Origin: Thermoflexales bacterium
GTDB lineage: Bacteria; Chloroflexota; Anaerolineae; Fen-1058
Direction: 5' to 3'
Assembly: GCA_016931085.1 (NCBI GenBank)
Contig: JAFGFO010000033.1
Span: forward strand, 1-18,396
DNA length: 18,396 bases
This document shows positions 6,894 to 13,760 of the stretch, in pieces. Positions within the stretch are counted from its first letter, which is position 1, and each line of letters opens with the position of its first letter. The translations under genes and the position numbers were made by a program. Under the pieces are notes generated by a model that searched no databases, was not told the DNA's origin, and saw only the letters and a list, made by a program, of their open reading frames with translations.

Positions 6894-7504
6894 AGCCCCT
6901 TGGCTACCTCTTGCAAGGTCTCGACTAGCTTCTTGTTCTTATGACTTCGACTGCCATACAAGCGCGCCGAAAACACCGTGATGATTTCCAACACATCCTG
7001 GGCCAACTCTTCCTCGAAACTCAACGGCGCTTCCCCCTGGTTGATGATCACCACTTCCGTGTTGAAAACCTCGCACAACGCAAACACAAGCTCACTGCCA
7101 AAGCGCAACAGACGATCCTTGTGCGTCAGCACCACCCTCCCAATCTGACCCAGGCAAATCCGCTTGATCAACTGCTGCAAACCCCGCTTGTTATAGTTCA
7201 TGCCTGAACCCAGGTCTTGAACCACTTCGTAGCTCCAGCCGTTCGCCGCGCAGAAGGATTCCAGCAAGGCAACTTGTCTTTCCAAGTCCCCCTTCTGATC
7301 GTGACTTGATACCCGCGCATAGGCCACCGTCGGGCGATTGGCTTGGGGAGGACGTGGCACAAGACCATACAATTGGCTGAGATCGTAGCGCCGTTGTCCA
7401 TTCGGCGTGCGTTCAACTTGAATCTTGCCAGCAGCTTCCCATCGACGCAGAGTTTCACGACATACACCCAATTCTTTTGCGGCTTGCCCAATGCTCACTT
7501 TCAT
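6890..7504 (-). CDS. tnpA: IS607-family serine recombinase (transposase)
   Basis: A 204-aa IS607-type resolvase/transposase. A MerR-like helix-turn-helix lies at the N terminus (residues 3-43, IGQAAKELGVCRETLRRWEAAGKI...NGQRRYD in parts). The serine recombinase domain follows with the catalytic region YARVSSHDQKGDLERQ (about 62-77; nucleophile probably S66) and the downstream motif VVLTHKDRLLRFG (124-136). The ATG at 7504 is preferred over a start 15 nt upstream because it gives MKVSIGQAAKELGV and lies 6 nt after a consensus -10 box. The gene carries no disruption. It is followed by tnpB with a 4-nt overlap. Confidence 0.93.
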   Translation of the reverse strand: MKVSIGQAAKELGVCRETLRRWEAAGKIQVERTPNGQRRYDLSQLYGLVPRPPQANRPTVAYARVSSHDQKGDLERQVALLESFCAANGWSYEVVQDLGSGMNYNKRGLQQLIKRICLGQIGRVVLTHKDRLLRFGSELVFALCEVFNTEVVIINQGEAPLSFEEELAQDVLEIITVFSARLYGSRSHKNKKLVETLQEVAKGL

Positions 7505-7510
7505 ACTGCC

Positions 7511-7539
7511 ATTATACACAAAATGACAATAAATGTCAA
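7511..7539 (-). promoter_or_regulatory. Consensus promoter of tnpA, likely leaderless mRNA
   Basis: On the minus strand TTGACA (7534-7539), a 17-nt spacer and TATAAT (7511-7516) form a perfect sigma-70-type promoter. Only 6 nt separate the -10 box from the tnpA ATG, so transcription should start at or next to the A of the start codon. Confidence 0.85.
7524..7538. promoter_or_regulatory. Palindrome over the tnpA -35 box, operator candidate
   Basis: TGACA-ATAAA-TGTCA is a perfect inverted repeat with a 5-nt centre. It covers five bases of the -35 hexamer and part of the spacer. A protein bound here, perhaps the MerR-like domain of the recombinase itself, would block the promoter. That role is inferred. 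Confidence 0.45.
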
Positions 7540-7580
7540 GTAATGTTGATATATTATCGAGCAGATACTATCCCTGTTAC

Positions 7581-7660
7581 AGGTTCAAAGGTTTCAGGTT
7601 TAAGGATCTGGGAGCCCGAAACGCTCGCGACCCTAACTTGAAACCTGAAACTCTTGAAAC
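7581..7660. repeat. Inverted pair of GTTTCAGG repeats at the ldh 3' end
   Basis: GTTTCAGGTTT (7591-7601) and its complement AAACCTGAAAC (7641-7651) form an 11-bp inverted pair with a 39-nt loop around the end of the ldh-like gene. The inner copy encodes the last residues of the protein (FQEFQVSS, stop at 7633-7635). It could act as a terminator, but no T run follows. Confidence 0.6.
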
Positions 7661-8745
7661 TTTAAATCCAATTCTCGTCCAAGCGCTTGCAAATCGGCCG
7701 CTACCTTGGGGCCGAGCGAGATGCCCTCGCGCCGGCAGCGCTCGGCCATTTCGTACTCCTTCTCACCGTGGATGTAGATGCGCTCTTGTCCCTCGGCCTT
7801 GGGGGCGGCCTTGAGCCGCCGCTGCAAGTCGTCCATGTCAGCCTTGAACGCGTCGAGTGGGCGGAAGGCGTCTACCCGCCACGCGCCGAAAAAGTGGCCG
7901 AGCTTGGCCGGCAGGGGCTTGCCATCGGGGGTCTTGGGGTACACCAGGTCGGCGTAGGCCGCGCCGGACAAGAGCGCGCAGAATATTTCCACCCACAGGC
8001 CCAGCCCATAGCCCTTGTGGCCGCTGCACAACTCGCCCGCGCCGCCCAGGGGCAGCAGGCCGCCGCCGGCGCGCTGCTTAAAGTTCTCCAAGACACGCCG
8101 GGCATCGTCCGTGTCCATGCCGCGCTCGTCCGTGGCCCATCCCGCCGGGAGGGGTTTGTTCAAGCGATCATAGACCTCCAACTTGCCGCGCGGCACGGTG
8201 CTGGTGGCCATGTCCAGCACGAAAGGGCGCTCCTTGCCGGCCGGGGCGGCCACCGCGATGGGATTGGTGCCCAGGGCGGCATTTCGCCCAAAGGTCGGCA
8301 CGACCAACACGTCGGCGTTCGTCATCGACATGCCGATACAGCCATGCTCCAGGGCCATCATGGCGTAATACCCAGCGATGCCATAGTGATTGGAATTGCG
8401 CACCGTCACAAAGCCGGCGCCGGTCTCCAGTGCTTTTTGGATCGCTTTTTGCATCGCCCGGTGAGAAACCGGCTGTCCCAGGCCTCCGCCGGCGTCGATC
8501 GTCGCCGCTGCCGGCGTCTCGACCAGCGTCTCCACCTTGGGACAAGCAAAGATGGTGCCATCGCGCAAGCCATTGACGTAACGCCGCAAGCGCGCCACGC
8601 CGTGGCTGGCAATCCCGCGCAGGTCGGCCGCCACCAGCACGCCGGCCGTGACGCGGGCATCTTCTTCGGGGACATCCAGCCGGCAAAACACCTGCACGCA
8701 AAAGTCACTCAAGGCTTGGACCTGCACCCGAGTTTCATCTGGCAT
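7633..8745 (-). CDS. Ldh/MDH2-family NAD(P) 2-hydroxyacid dehydrogenase
   Basis: A 370-aa protein of the Ldh_2 family (malate/L-lactate, ureidoglycolate, sulfolactate and 2,3-diketogulonate dehydrogenases), a fold unrelated to classical LDH. Family signatures are SHGVARLRRYV (47-57, H48), VRNSNHYGIAGYY (115-127, H120), GTNPIAVAAP (159-168), FVLDMATSTVPRGKLE (175-190) and SGHKGYGLGLWVE (241-253). The ATG at 8745 follows a clear AGGAGG site 6-7 nt upstream. Its place beside larA and glcDF suggests use of the same 2-hydroxyacid; members differ in substrate, so the exact one is open. The last residues, KFQEFQVSS, are read from a dispersed repeat and are unlikely to be ancestral. An IS607 element now lies between this gene and larA. 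Confidence 0.9.
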   Translation of the reverse strand: MPDETRVQVQALSDFCVQVFCRLDVPEEDARVTAGVLVAADLRGIASHGVARLRRYVNGLRDGTIFACPKVETLVETPAAATIDAGGGLGQPVSHRAMQKAIQKALETGAGFVTVRNSNHYGIAGYYAMMALEHGCIGMSMTNADVLVVPTFGRNAALGTNPIAVAAPAGKERPFVLDMATSTVPRGKLEVYDRLNKPLPAGWATDERGMDTDDARRVLENFKQRAGGGLLPLGGAGELCSGHKGYGLGLWVEIFCALLSGAAYADLVYPKTPDGKPLPAKLGHFFGAWRVDAFRPLDAFKADMDDLQRRLKAAPKAEGQERIYIHGEKEYEMAERCRREGISLGPKVAADLQALGRELDLKFQEFQVSS

Positions 8746-8789
8746 CGCTAACCTCCTCTTTCACGCCCTTCTCTATCGTACATCTTTTA

Positions 8790-8888
8790 ATCACGAATGT
8801 CACGAATAGACAAATGGCACGAATTTTTGCTTAAAACATTCGTGAAATCCGCTTCGGAGCCCCGAAGGGGGTTCGTGTCATTCGTGAT
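8790..8888. repeat. CACGAAT repeat cluster forming a large imperfect palindrome
   Basis: This fills the spacer between the ldh-like start and the glycosyltransferase end. ATCACGAATGTCACGAA-type sequence near 8790 and its complement at 8872-8888 form 17-nt arms with one mismatch. Inside are further GCACGAAT / ATTCGTG copies and a smaller hairpin, CTTCGG (8852-8857) with CCGAAG (8862-8867). It may end transcription of the glycosyltransferase gene. No clear promoter for ldh was recognised here. Confidence 0.65.
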
Positions 8889-8917
8889 AAAGGAATCCCG
8901 GCATGTACAGTAGCAAA

Positions 8918-10063
8918 TCACGCCCCGCGCACGACGTCCTTGTAAATCCCCATGTTGCGCTCGATCTCCTTAGCCGGTGTGAACTCGGCTTCGACGGTGT
9001 CGCGCGCCGCACGTCCGAGCCGGGTGCGCCGGCGCGGGTCGCTCAACAGGCCTGCCATCGCATCGGCCAGGGCCGTCACATTGCCGGGCGGGACCAGCAC
9101 ACCATCCTCTACCGATCCCTTGCCCAGGACGTCGGGGATTCCGCCGACCATCGAGGCGATGACGGCCTTTTCGCACGCCATCGCTTCGAGCAGCGCATTA
9201 GGCATCCCGTCCCGCAGCGAGGGGATGACCACCACGTCCGCCAGGTGATAATACGCGGGCACGTCCGTAAGCGGCACGTTCGGCACGACTCGCACGTTGA
9301 GCGTGGGGTCCTGTCGTCTAAAGACCTGCAAGATGGGTTCATCCTCTTTACGCACGCCGCCCACCAGGAGCAGGATCGGCTTTTGCTCAGAGCTTGCGCA
9401 CAAGCGGGCAAAGGCCGGCAGCAAAACCGTCAAGCCTTTCTTTTGGCGCGCCTCACCCAAGAAGGCAACGACCGGCGCATCGCCCAACTCCAAAGACTTG
9501 ATCAGACTCTTGCTGCGCGAGCCTGGCCTGAACAAGAAGGTGTCGACCGCGTTAGGAATGAAGCGCACGTCGCGCCCGGGAGCAAAGGCGCGCGCCTTGC
9601 GCGCCAGGTCAGTCGTGACGGCCGTGATGGCGTTGGCATGATGCAGCGCCCACGAGATTTGCGAGAACCTGGCCGGGTCAAAGATGGTGCGGTCCAGGTC
9701 GTTGCCACGCGCGCTGACGACCGAAGGCAGACCCAGGTAACGCGCCACGGCCACCGCGACAAAGGCCGGCTGTGTGACGTATAAAGCATGAACGAGGTCA
9801 AAGCGGTAGGAAGCATACAGGGCGACGATGCGATCGAACCAGTCGGACAGCGTATCGTCGTAGCGTGGATGCAGGCCCAGGCGAAACACACGCACACGGT
9901 CGTCGACGATCTCGACCAGGTTGCCGGGTGCGGCCGTGTCCGTCGGCGCGCTGACGCACACGGCGTGGCCGGCTTTGGCCAGGCCGCGTGCCAGTCGCCA
10001 GGTCGACACGGCCAATCCGCCGATATCGGGAGGGTATTTGTCAGTCAAAAGCAAAATGTTCAT
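8918..10063 (-). CDS. Glycosyltransferase, GT4-like family
   Basis: A 381-aa GT-B glycosyltransferase. The N-terminal acceptor domain opens with MNILLLTDKYPPDIGGLAVSTWRLARGLAKAGH, split here as MNILLLTDKYPP and DIGGLAVSTWRLARGL. The donor domain has FIPNAVDTFLFRPG, VVAFLGEARQKKGL and the family motif DGMPNALLEAMACEKAVIAS followed by VGGIPDVL, where a GT4-type E-x7-E-like region binds the nucleotide sugar. The ATG at 10063 is chosen; upstream starts only read repeats and non-conserved sequence, and a promoter sits directly before this ATG. The sugar and acceptor cannot be told. It is not in an obvious operon: ldh lies downstream past a repeat cluster and moaC is divergent. Confidence 0.88.
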   Translation of the reverse strand: MNILLLTDKYPPDIGGLAVSTWRLARGLAKAGHAVCVSAPTDTAAPGNLVEIVDDRVRVFRLGLHPRYDDTLSDWFDRIVALYASYRFDLVHALYVTQPAFVAVAVARYLGLPSVVSARGNDLDRTIFDPARFSQISWALHHANAITAVTTDLARKARAFAPGRDVRFIPNAVDTFLFRPGSRSKSLIKSLELGDAPVVAFLGEARQKKGLTVLLPAFARLCASSEQKPILLLVGGVRKEDEPILQVFRRQDPTLNVRVVPNVPLTDVPAYYHLADVVVIPSLRDGMPNALLEAMACEKAVIASMVGGIPDVLGKGSVEDGVLVPPGNVTALADAMAGLLSDPRRRTRLGRAARDTVEAEFTPAKEIERNMGIYKDVVRGA

Positions 10064-10069
10064 AACCCC

Positions 10070-10097
10070 ATTGTACACCGACTTGGCGAAACGGCAA
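10070..10097 (-). promoter_or_regulatory. Promoter of the glycosyltransferase gene
   Basis: On the minus strand TTGCCG (10092-10097), a 16-nt spacer and TACAAT (10070-10075). As for tnpA, the -10 box ends 6 nt before the ATG, so a leaderless or nearly leaderless mRNA is expected; no ribosome-binding site is visible. Confidence 0.55.
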
Positions 10098-10187
10098 GTA
10101 GGGCAGCCCTCGGGCATTCGAAGCGAAAGGCAATTGCGGGCATACATCCCCCACAATGGCGTCATTTTGCGGCCTGGTGCCCCACTT

Positions 10188-10241
10188 ACCTCCCCGAAAG
10201 CTCTAAGCTTTCGGGGAGGTTGCTCCAGGGGAGGTTGCTCC
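10188..10241. repeat. Dispersed palindrome plus tandem 15-mer
   Basis: ACCTCCCCGAAAGCT (10188-10202) and its exact complement (10206-10220) form a 15-bp-arm palindrome with 3 central bases, a near copy of the element at 1400-1432. It is followed by GGGGAGGTTGCTCC twice (10213-10226 and 10228-10241, period 15). It lies between divergent genes, so a terminator role for these two genes is not needed. Confidence 0.8.
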
Positions 10242-10252
10242 ACTTGAGCGAT

Positions 10253-10282
10253 TTGCCTTTACATACGAACAGGTGTTATAAT
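10253..10282 (+). promoter_or_regulatory. Promoter of moaC
   Basis: TTGCCT (10253-10258), an 18-nt spacer and TATAAT (10277-10282). A start near 10289 would give a leader of about 29 nt ending in CGAGAAAC before the ATG at 10318, a weak ribosome-binding site. The leader is too short for a molybdenum-cofactor riboswitch. Confidence 0.6.
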
Positions 10283-10317
10283 AGCTGGCACACATCCAGC
10301 TTCCAGAAACGAGAAAC

Positions 10318-10818
10318 ATGACAAACGAGCTGACACACCTTGACGAGCGAGGGCAAGCCCGCATGGTTGACGTGGGCGGCAAGGCCCACACGCACCGCAC
10401 AGCCGTCGCACGCGGTGAGGTACACATGAAGCCCGAGACCCTGGCCCAGCTGCGGCAAAATGCCCTGGCCAAAGGTGATGCGTTGGCCACGGCGCGGGTG
10501 GCCGGCATTCTAGCCGCCAAGCGAACGTGGGAGCTCATTCCCCTGTGTCACCCCCTCTCACTCACCCACATCGCGCTCGAGCTGGACGAGCTTGACGCGG
10601 CGAGGGACGAAGGGAACACCCCCAGCGGCATCGAGATCACAGCCACGGTCGAAACGGTCGGCCAGACCGGGGTGGAAATGGAAGCGCTCACAGCCGTCAG
10701 TGTAGCAGCCCTCACGCTGTACGACATGGCCAAGGCGATCGACCGCGGGATGCACATCACGAACGTGCGACTGCTTGAGAAGCGCGGCGGGAAGAGCGGC
10801 GAGTGGCAGGGAACGTAA
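10318..10818 (+). CDS. moaC: Cyclic pyranopterin monophosphate synthase MoaC
   Basis: A 166-aa MoaC. With MoaA this enzyme turns GTP into cyclic pyranopterin monophosphate, the first step of molybdenum cofactor synthesis; MoaC makes the final product from the 3',8-cyclo intermediate. The active-site motifs are present: K52 and the [18 protein letters not shown] block, LCHPL (77-81, H78), [23 protein letters not shown] (read as GVEMEALTA and [10 protein letters not shown]136 and K139, matching D128 and K131 of E. coli from memory). The length is normal. It is followed after 83 nt by the moaD-moaE fusion; moaA is not in the window. Confidence 0.96.
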   Translation: MTNELTHLDERGQARMVDVGGKAHTHRTAVARGEVHMKPETLAQLRQNALAKGDALATARVAGILAAKRTWELIPLCHPLSLTHIALELDELDAARDEGNTPSGIEITATVETVGQTGVEMEALTAVSVAALTLYDMAKAIDRGMHITNVRLLEKRGGKSGEWQGT

Positions 10819-10842
10819 AGCGTAAAACGTCCCTCGGCTAGC

Positions 10843-10870
10843 TCCCCCTTCCCCCCTTCGGGGGGCGGGG
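10843..10870. repeat. C/G-rich hairpin between moaC and moaDE
   Basis: CCCCCC (10851-10856) and GGGGGG (10860-10865) with a TTC loop; an outer CCCC / GGGG extends it. It is flanked by ACGTAAA-type short repeats (10813-10828 and 10888-10896). It could attenuate transcription into moaDE or simply be another dispersed repeat. Confidence 0.55.
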
Positions 10871-10901
10871 ACTGCGCGGGATGATATAAAACGTAAAAGA
10901 T

Positions 10902-11618
10902 ATGCAAATTACGGTCAGGTTGTTCGCGGCATTAAAAGAGCGCGTAGGCGCCAAGCAAGTGATGGTGCACGTGCCCGATGGAGCGAGCGTGGCAGAGATG
11001 TGCGAACAGCTCACGCGCGACTACCCGGCCTTGATGCCGGCCATGCCCACCAGCATCGTCGCCGTCAACATGCAATTCGCGCCCCCCGGCCAGGCGCTCG
11101 GCCCGGACGACGAGGTGGCCTTGTTCCCGCCTGTCTCGGGCGGTTCGCTCCCCGCAGATCGCCTGTCCCCCCCGGCCGACATCTGCCAGGTGACGGCCGG
11201 CGAGCTCGACGTGAACGACATCGTCCGCCGCCTGGCCCGGCCCACGAGCGGCGCGGTGGTGACGTTCACCGGCGTGGTGCGAGCCGCAGAAGGGCGAGAC
11301 GCGCCGGTGACGCACTTGCACTATGAAGCCTACCAGCCCATGGCCGAGGCTAAGCTGCGCCAGGTGGCCGCCGAGATGCACGAGCGTTTCCCAGCCATCG
11401 ACGCGGTGGCCTTGATCCAACGCACGGGGCAGCTTTCGGCCGGCGCGCCCACGATCGTGGTGGCCGTGTCATCCCCACACCGCGACCAGGGCTGCTTTGA
11501 AGCCGCACGCTATGGCATCGACCGGATCAAGGAGATCGTGCCGGTGTGGAAAAAAGAAATCAGGCCGGACGGCGAGACGTGGATCGAAGGGCATTACCGG
11601 CCACAAGCGGGGGACTGA
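10902..11618 (+). CDS. Fused molybdopterin synthase, MoaD-MoaE
   Basis: A 238-aa fusion of the two molybdopterin synthase subunits, which put two sulfurs into cyclic pyranopterin monophosphate. Residues 1-81 are MoaD (ubiquitin-like; ALFPPVSGG ends at G80-G81). Residues about 93-234 are MoaE, with TFTGVVRA (121-128), HYEAYQPMAE (140-149), SSPHRDQGCFEA (190-201) and VWKKEIRPDGETW (215-227, catalytic lysine probably K217). MoaD normally needs a free C-terminal Gly-Gly to carry sulfur. In Mycobacterium tuberculosis MoaX, as I recall, the fused chain is cut between Gly and Ser after Gly-Gly; here Gly81 is also followed by Ser82. No clear ribosome-binding site precedes the ATG at 10902. It probably shares a transcript with moaC. 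Confidence 0.93.
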   Translation: MQITVRLFAALKERVGAKQVMVHVPDGASVAEMCEQLTRDYPALMPAMPTSIVAVNMQFAPPGQALGPDDEVALFPPVSGGSLPADRLSPPADICQVTAGELDVNDIVRRLARPTSGAVVTFTGVVRAAEGRDAPVTHLHYEAYQPMAEAKLRQVAAEMHERFPAIDAVALIQRTGQLSAGAPTIVVAVSSPHRDQGCFEAARYGIDRIKEIVPVWKKEIRPDGETWIEGHYRPQAGD

Positions 11619-11624
11619 GTAAGA

Positions 11625-11666
11625 AGTAGGGAGTAAGGAGTAGGAAGTAGGGAGTAAGGAGCAGGA
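11625..11666. repeat. Heptamer tandem repeat after moaDE
   Basis: Six heptamers (AGTAGGG, AGTAAGG, AGTAGGA, then the same three with one T-to-C change) make two copies of a 21-nt unit. They follow the moaDE stop at 11618 by 6 nt. The rest of the spacer to fabF (11667-11715) holds only the GGAGG site at 11705-11709. Confidence 0.85.
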
Positions 11667-11715
11667 AGAAGGCGCTTCGCGGGAAGAAGCATCTCCTTCG
11701 CTGCGGAGGCAAGGC

Positions 11716-12993
11716 GTGGAAAAATCCGAAATCCGAAATCCGAAGGCCGAAAGCCAAAAGCGCGTCGTCGTCACCGGCTTGGGGACGATCAGCCCGTGCG
11801 GGCACGACGTGGCGGCGACGTGGGAGAGTGTCGTCCACGGCCGCAGCGGAGTGGCGCGCATCGCGCGCTTCCCCACCGGCGATCTCAAAGTCAAGATCGC
11901 CGCCGAGGTCAAGGATTTCGACCCGGCGCAGTACATGAGCGTCAAAGACGCGCGCCGGCGGGACCGCTTTTGCCAATTCGCCGTCATCGCCAGCCTGGAA
12001 GCCGTCCGCCACGCCAGGTTCCAAGTGGACGAAAGCAATGCTGACCATGTGGGCGTGTTTATGGGCACAGCCGTGGGCGGGCTGAACAGTTATTACGAGG
12101 TGTGCAGCACGCACATCCAGCACGGGCCGGGCCGGGTAAGCCCCCTGACGATCCCGTTGATCATTGGCGACAGCGCCAGCGGCCACGTGGCGTTGGAGCT
12201 GGGCGCGCGCGGGCCGAACGTGGCGCCGGTCAGCGCCTGCTCGGCCGGCGCGGATGCCATCGGGCTGGCCTACCGGGCGATCCTGCACGGCGATGCCCTG
12301 GCGATGGTCGCCGGCGGCGCCGAGGCGACCATCTCGCCGATCGGCATGGCCGCCTTTGACGCGCTGCGCGCCATGTCGCGCCGCAACGACGACCCACCCG
12401 GCGCCAGCCGCCCCTTTGCCGCCGACCGCGATGGGCTGGTGATGGGTGAGGGGGCGGCCGCCCTCGTGCTGGAGCGCCTGGACGCGGCGGAGGCGCGCGG
12501 CGCGCAGCCGCTGGCCGAAATCACCGGCTATGCCAGCACGGACGACGCCTACCACATCACGGCCCCCGCCCCCAACGGCGAGAGCGCCAGCCTGGCCGTG
12601 AGGCGCGCGCTGCACAGCGCCGGCCTGTCAGCCGAAGAGGTCGATCACATCAACGCGCACGGCACCGCCACCCAGTTCAACGACGCCATCGAGACAAACG
12701 TGATCAAGGCGGTTTTTGGCCCGAGAGCCTACCAGATTCCCATCAGCGCCACCAAGTCGATGACGGGCCACATGATGGGGGCCACCGGCGCGCTGGAAGC
12801 GATCTTTTGCGTCCTGGCCTTGCAGGAAGAGCTACTGCCGCCCACCATCAATTTGCACCTGCCCGACCCGGCCTGCGACCTGGACTATGTGCCCAACACC
12901 GCGCGCCGCCAGGCGATCCGCACGGCGTTGAGCCACTCGTTCGGCTTTGGAGGGCATAATACAGTCCTGGTCTTGAAGCGATTCGAGGGCTGA
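11716..12993 (+). CDS. fabF: 3-oxoacyl-ACP synthase II, FabF-like
   Basis: A 425-aa beta-ketoacyl-ACP synthase that extends acyl-ACP with malonyl-ACP in fatty acid synthesis. The thiolase-fold triad is complete: C175 in PVSACSAGAD, H315 in INAHGTAT and H352 in MTGHMMGA, with the glycine-rich end SFGFGGHN (408-415). The GTG at 11716 is chosen because GGAGG lies 6 nt upstream. The first 14 residues (EKSEIRNPKAESQ) are read from a tandem AAATCCG heptamer (11722-11763) and precede the usual family start KRVVVTGLG, so they are an acquired N-terminal tail. A start within the conserved part is not available. The gene is followed closely by rnc. Confidence 0.94.
   Translation: MEKSEIRNPKAESQKRVVVTGLGTISPCGHDVAATWESVVHGRSGVARIARFPTGDLKVKIAAEVKDFDPAQYMSVKDARRRDRFCQFAVIASLEAVRHARFQVDESNADHVGVFMGTAVGGLNSYYEVCSTHIQHGPGRVSPLTIPLIIGDSASGHVALELGARGPNVAPVSACSAGADAIGLAYRAILHGDALAMVAGGAEATISPIGMAAFDALRAMSRRNDDPPGASRPFAADRDGLVMGEGAAALVLERLDAAEARGAQPLAEITGYASTDDAYHITAPAPNGESASLAVRRALHSAGLSAEEVDHINAHGTATQFNDAIETNVIKAVFGPRAYQIPISATKSMTGHMMGATGALEAIFCVLALQEELLPPTINLHLPDPACDLDYVPNTARRQAIRTALSHSFGFGGHNTVLVLKRFEG
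11722..11763. repeat. AAATCCG heptamer repeat encoding the FabF N terminus
   Basis: Three exact AAATCCG heptamers (11722-11742) followed by diverged copies AAGGCCG, AAAGCCA and AAAGCG. Because three heptamers make seven codons, the array can stay in frame; it is read as the first residues of FabF after the GTG start. Confidence 0.8.
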
Positions 12994-13003
12994 AACCTTG
13001 AAC

Positions 13004-13726
13004 ATGAGACTCGACACCAGCCTGCCCGGCCTGCCGGCCTTTCAGGACACCTCGCTGCTCAAACGGGCGTTGACTCACCGCTCGTACGTCAACGAAAATT
13101 TCGAGCTGGGCCTGGAAGATAACGAGCGGCTCGAGTTCCTGGGCGATGCCGTGCTGGATTTTGCGAGCGCGGTCTGGCTGTACAATCGCTTCCCCGAGGC
13201 CAGTGAAGGGCGCTTGACCCGCTTGCGGGCCGCGTTGGTCAAGACCGAGATGCTGGCCGAGTTCGCCGCCCAGGTCAACCTGGCCGAGCACATCATGGTG
13301 GGCAAGGGCGAGCGCGAAAGCGGGGGGCAGAAGCGCATCAACTTGCTGGCCGATGCGTTCGAGGCCGTCGTCGGCGCCCTGTACCTGGATCAAGGCATGG
13401 AAGCCGTGCAACGACTGATCGAGCCCTTGTTTGCGTTGGCGACCGAGCATGTCGTCTTGGCCGACCTCGAGCGAGATGCCAAGAGCACCTTGCAGGAGTG
13501 GAGCCAAGCCGAGCGCGGGCAAACGCCGCGCTATCGCACGGTGAGCGCCAGCGGGCCTGACCACGCCAAGGTGTTCGCGGTCGAGGTGTGCATTGGCAGC
13601 CAGGCGGTCGGCCGGGGCGAGGGCTCCAGCAAGCAAGTAGCTACACAAGCGGCAGCGGCCGACGCCATCCGCCGCTTGCAGGTCATCTGGCCGTCGCGTA
13701 CCCTGGAGCAAGATTCCGCCAGGTGA
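13004..13726 (+). CDS. rnc: Ribonuclease III
   Basis: A 240-aa RNase III, which cuts double-stranded RNA in rRNA and mRNA processing. The catalytic domain has the signature NERLEFLGDAVL (40-51) with E41, E44 and D48, and DAFEAVVGALYLD (117-129) with D117 and E120. A double-stranded RNA-binding domain follows at about 157-232 (KSTLQEWSQ to AAADAIRRL, with GEGSSKQVATQAAA). The ATG at 13004 is used; a TTG at 12998 has better spacing from GAGGG (12985-12989) and would add two residues, so the start is uncertain by 6 nt. It lies about 10 nt after fabF, hence the same operon. The stop lies inside the following hairpin. Confidence 0.95.
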   Translation: MRLDTSLPGLPAFQDTSLLKRALTHRSYVNENFELGLEDNERLEFLGDAVLDFASAVWLYNRFPEASEGRLTRLRAALVKTEMLAEFAAQVNLAEHIMVGKGERESGGQKRINLLADAFEAVVGALYLDQGMEAVQRLIEPLFALATEHVVLADLERDAKSTLQEWSQAERGQTPRYRTVSASGPDHAKVFAVEVCIGSQAVGRGEGSSKQVATQAAAADAIRRLQVIWPSRTLEQDSAR

Positions 13727-13754
13727 CCGGAACCTGGGAGGCGCCGGTCACCTG
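13720..13754. terminator. Hairpin between rnc and the convergent propeller gene
   Basis: CAGGTGACCGG (13720-13730) pairs with CCGGTCACCTG (13744-13754) over a 13-nt loop. It lies between convergent genes and contains the rnc stop codon. There is no T run. A second copy of the right arm is at 13855-13865, so an alternative, longer pairing is possible. Confidence 0.5.
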
Positions 13755-13760
13755 AAGGGC

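Larger units (their letters stand above)
5571..7545 (-). mobile_element. IS607-type element with serine recombinase and TnpB
   Basis: About 2 kb holding a serine recombinase (tnpA) and tnpB with a 4-nt ATGA overlap, the IS607 arrangement. The composition is more AT-rich than the flanking genes. IS607 elements have no strong terminal inverted repeats, so the ends are only bracketed. The right end must lie close to the tnpB stop (5574), before or within the larA ribosome-binding site. The left end lies upstream of the tnpA promoter, between about 7540 and 7632. ACACAAA occurs near both ends (5576-5582 and 7516-7522) in the same orientation, and a small hairpin ATCTAC-5 nt-GTAGAT lies at 5583-5599. 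The element separates the ldh-like gene from larA. Confidence 0.75.

Noticed and set aside
10188..10220. Terminator between the glycosyltransferase and moaC
   Set aside because: The genes are divergent here, so no terminator is needed; treated as a dispersed repeat.
10064..10243. N-terminal extension of the glycosyltransferase (EQPPLEQPPRK...)
   Set aside because: It reads through a dispersed palindrome and a promoter, and the conserved domain starts at the ATG at 10063.
10420..10445. KPET peptide in MoaC as another repeat insertion
   Set aside because: The DNA (AAGCCCGAGACC) is not the GTTTCAGG repeat and the residues fit the MoaC family.
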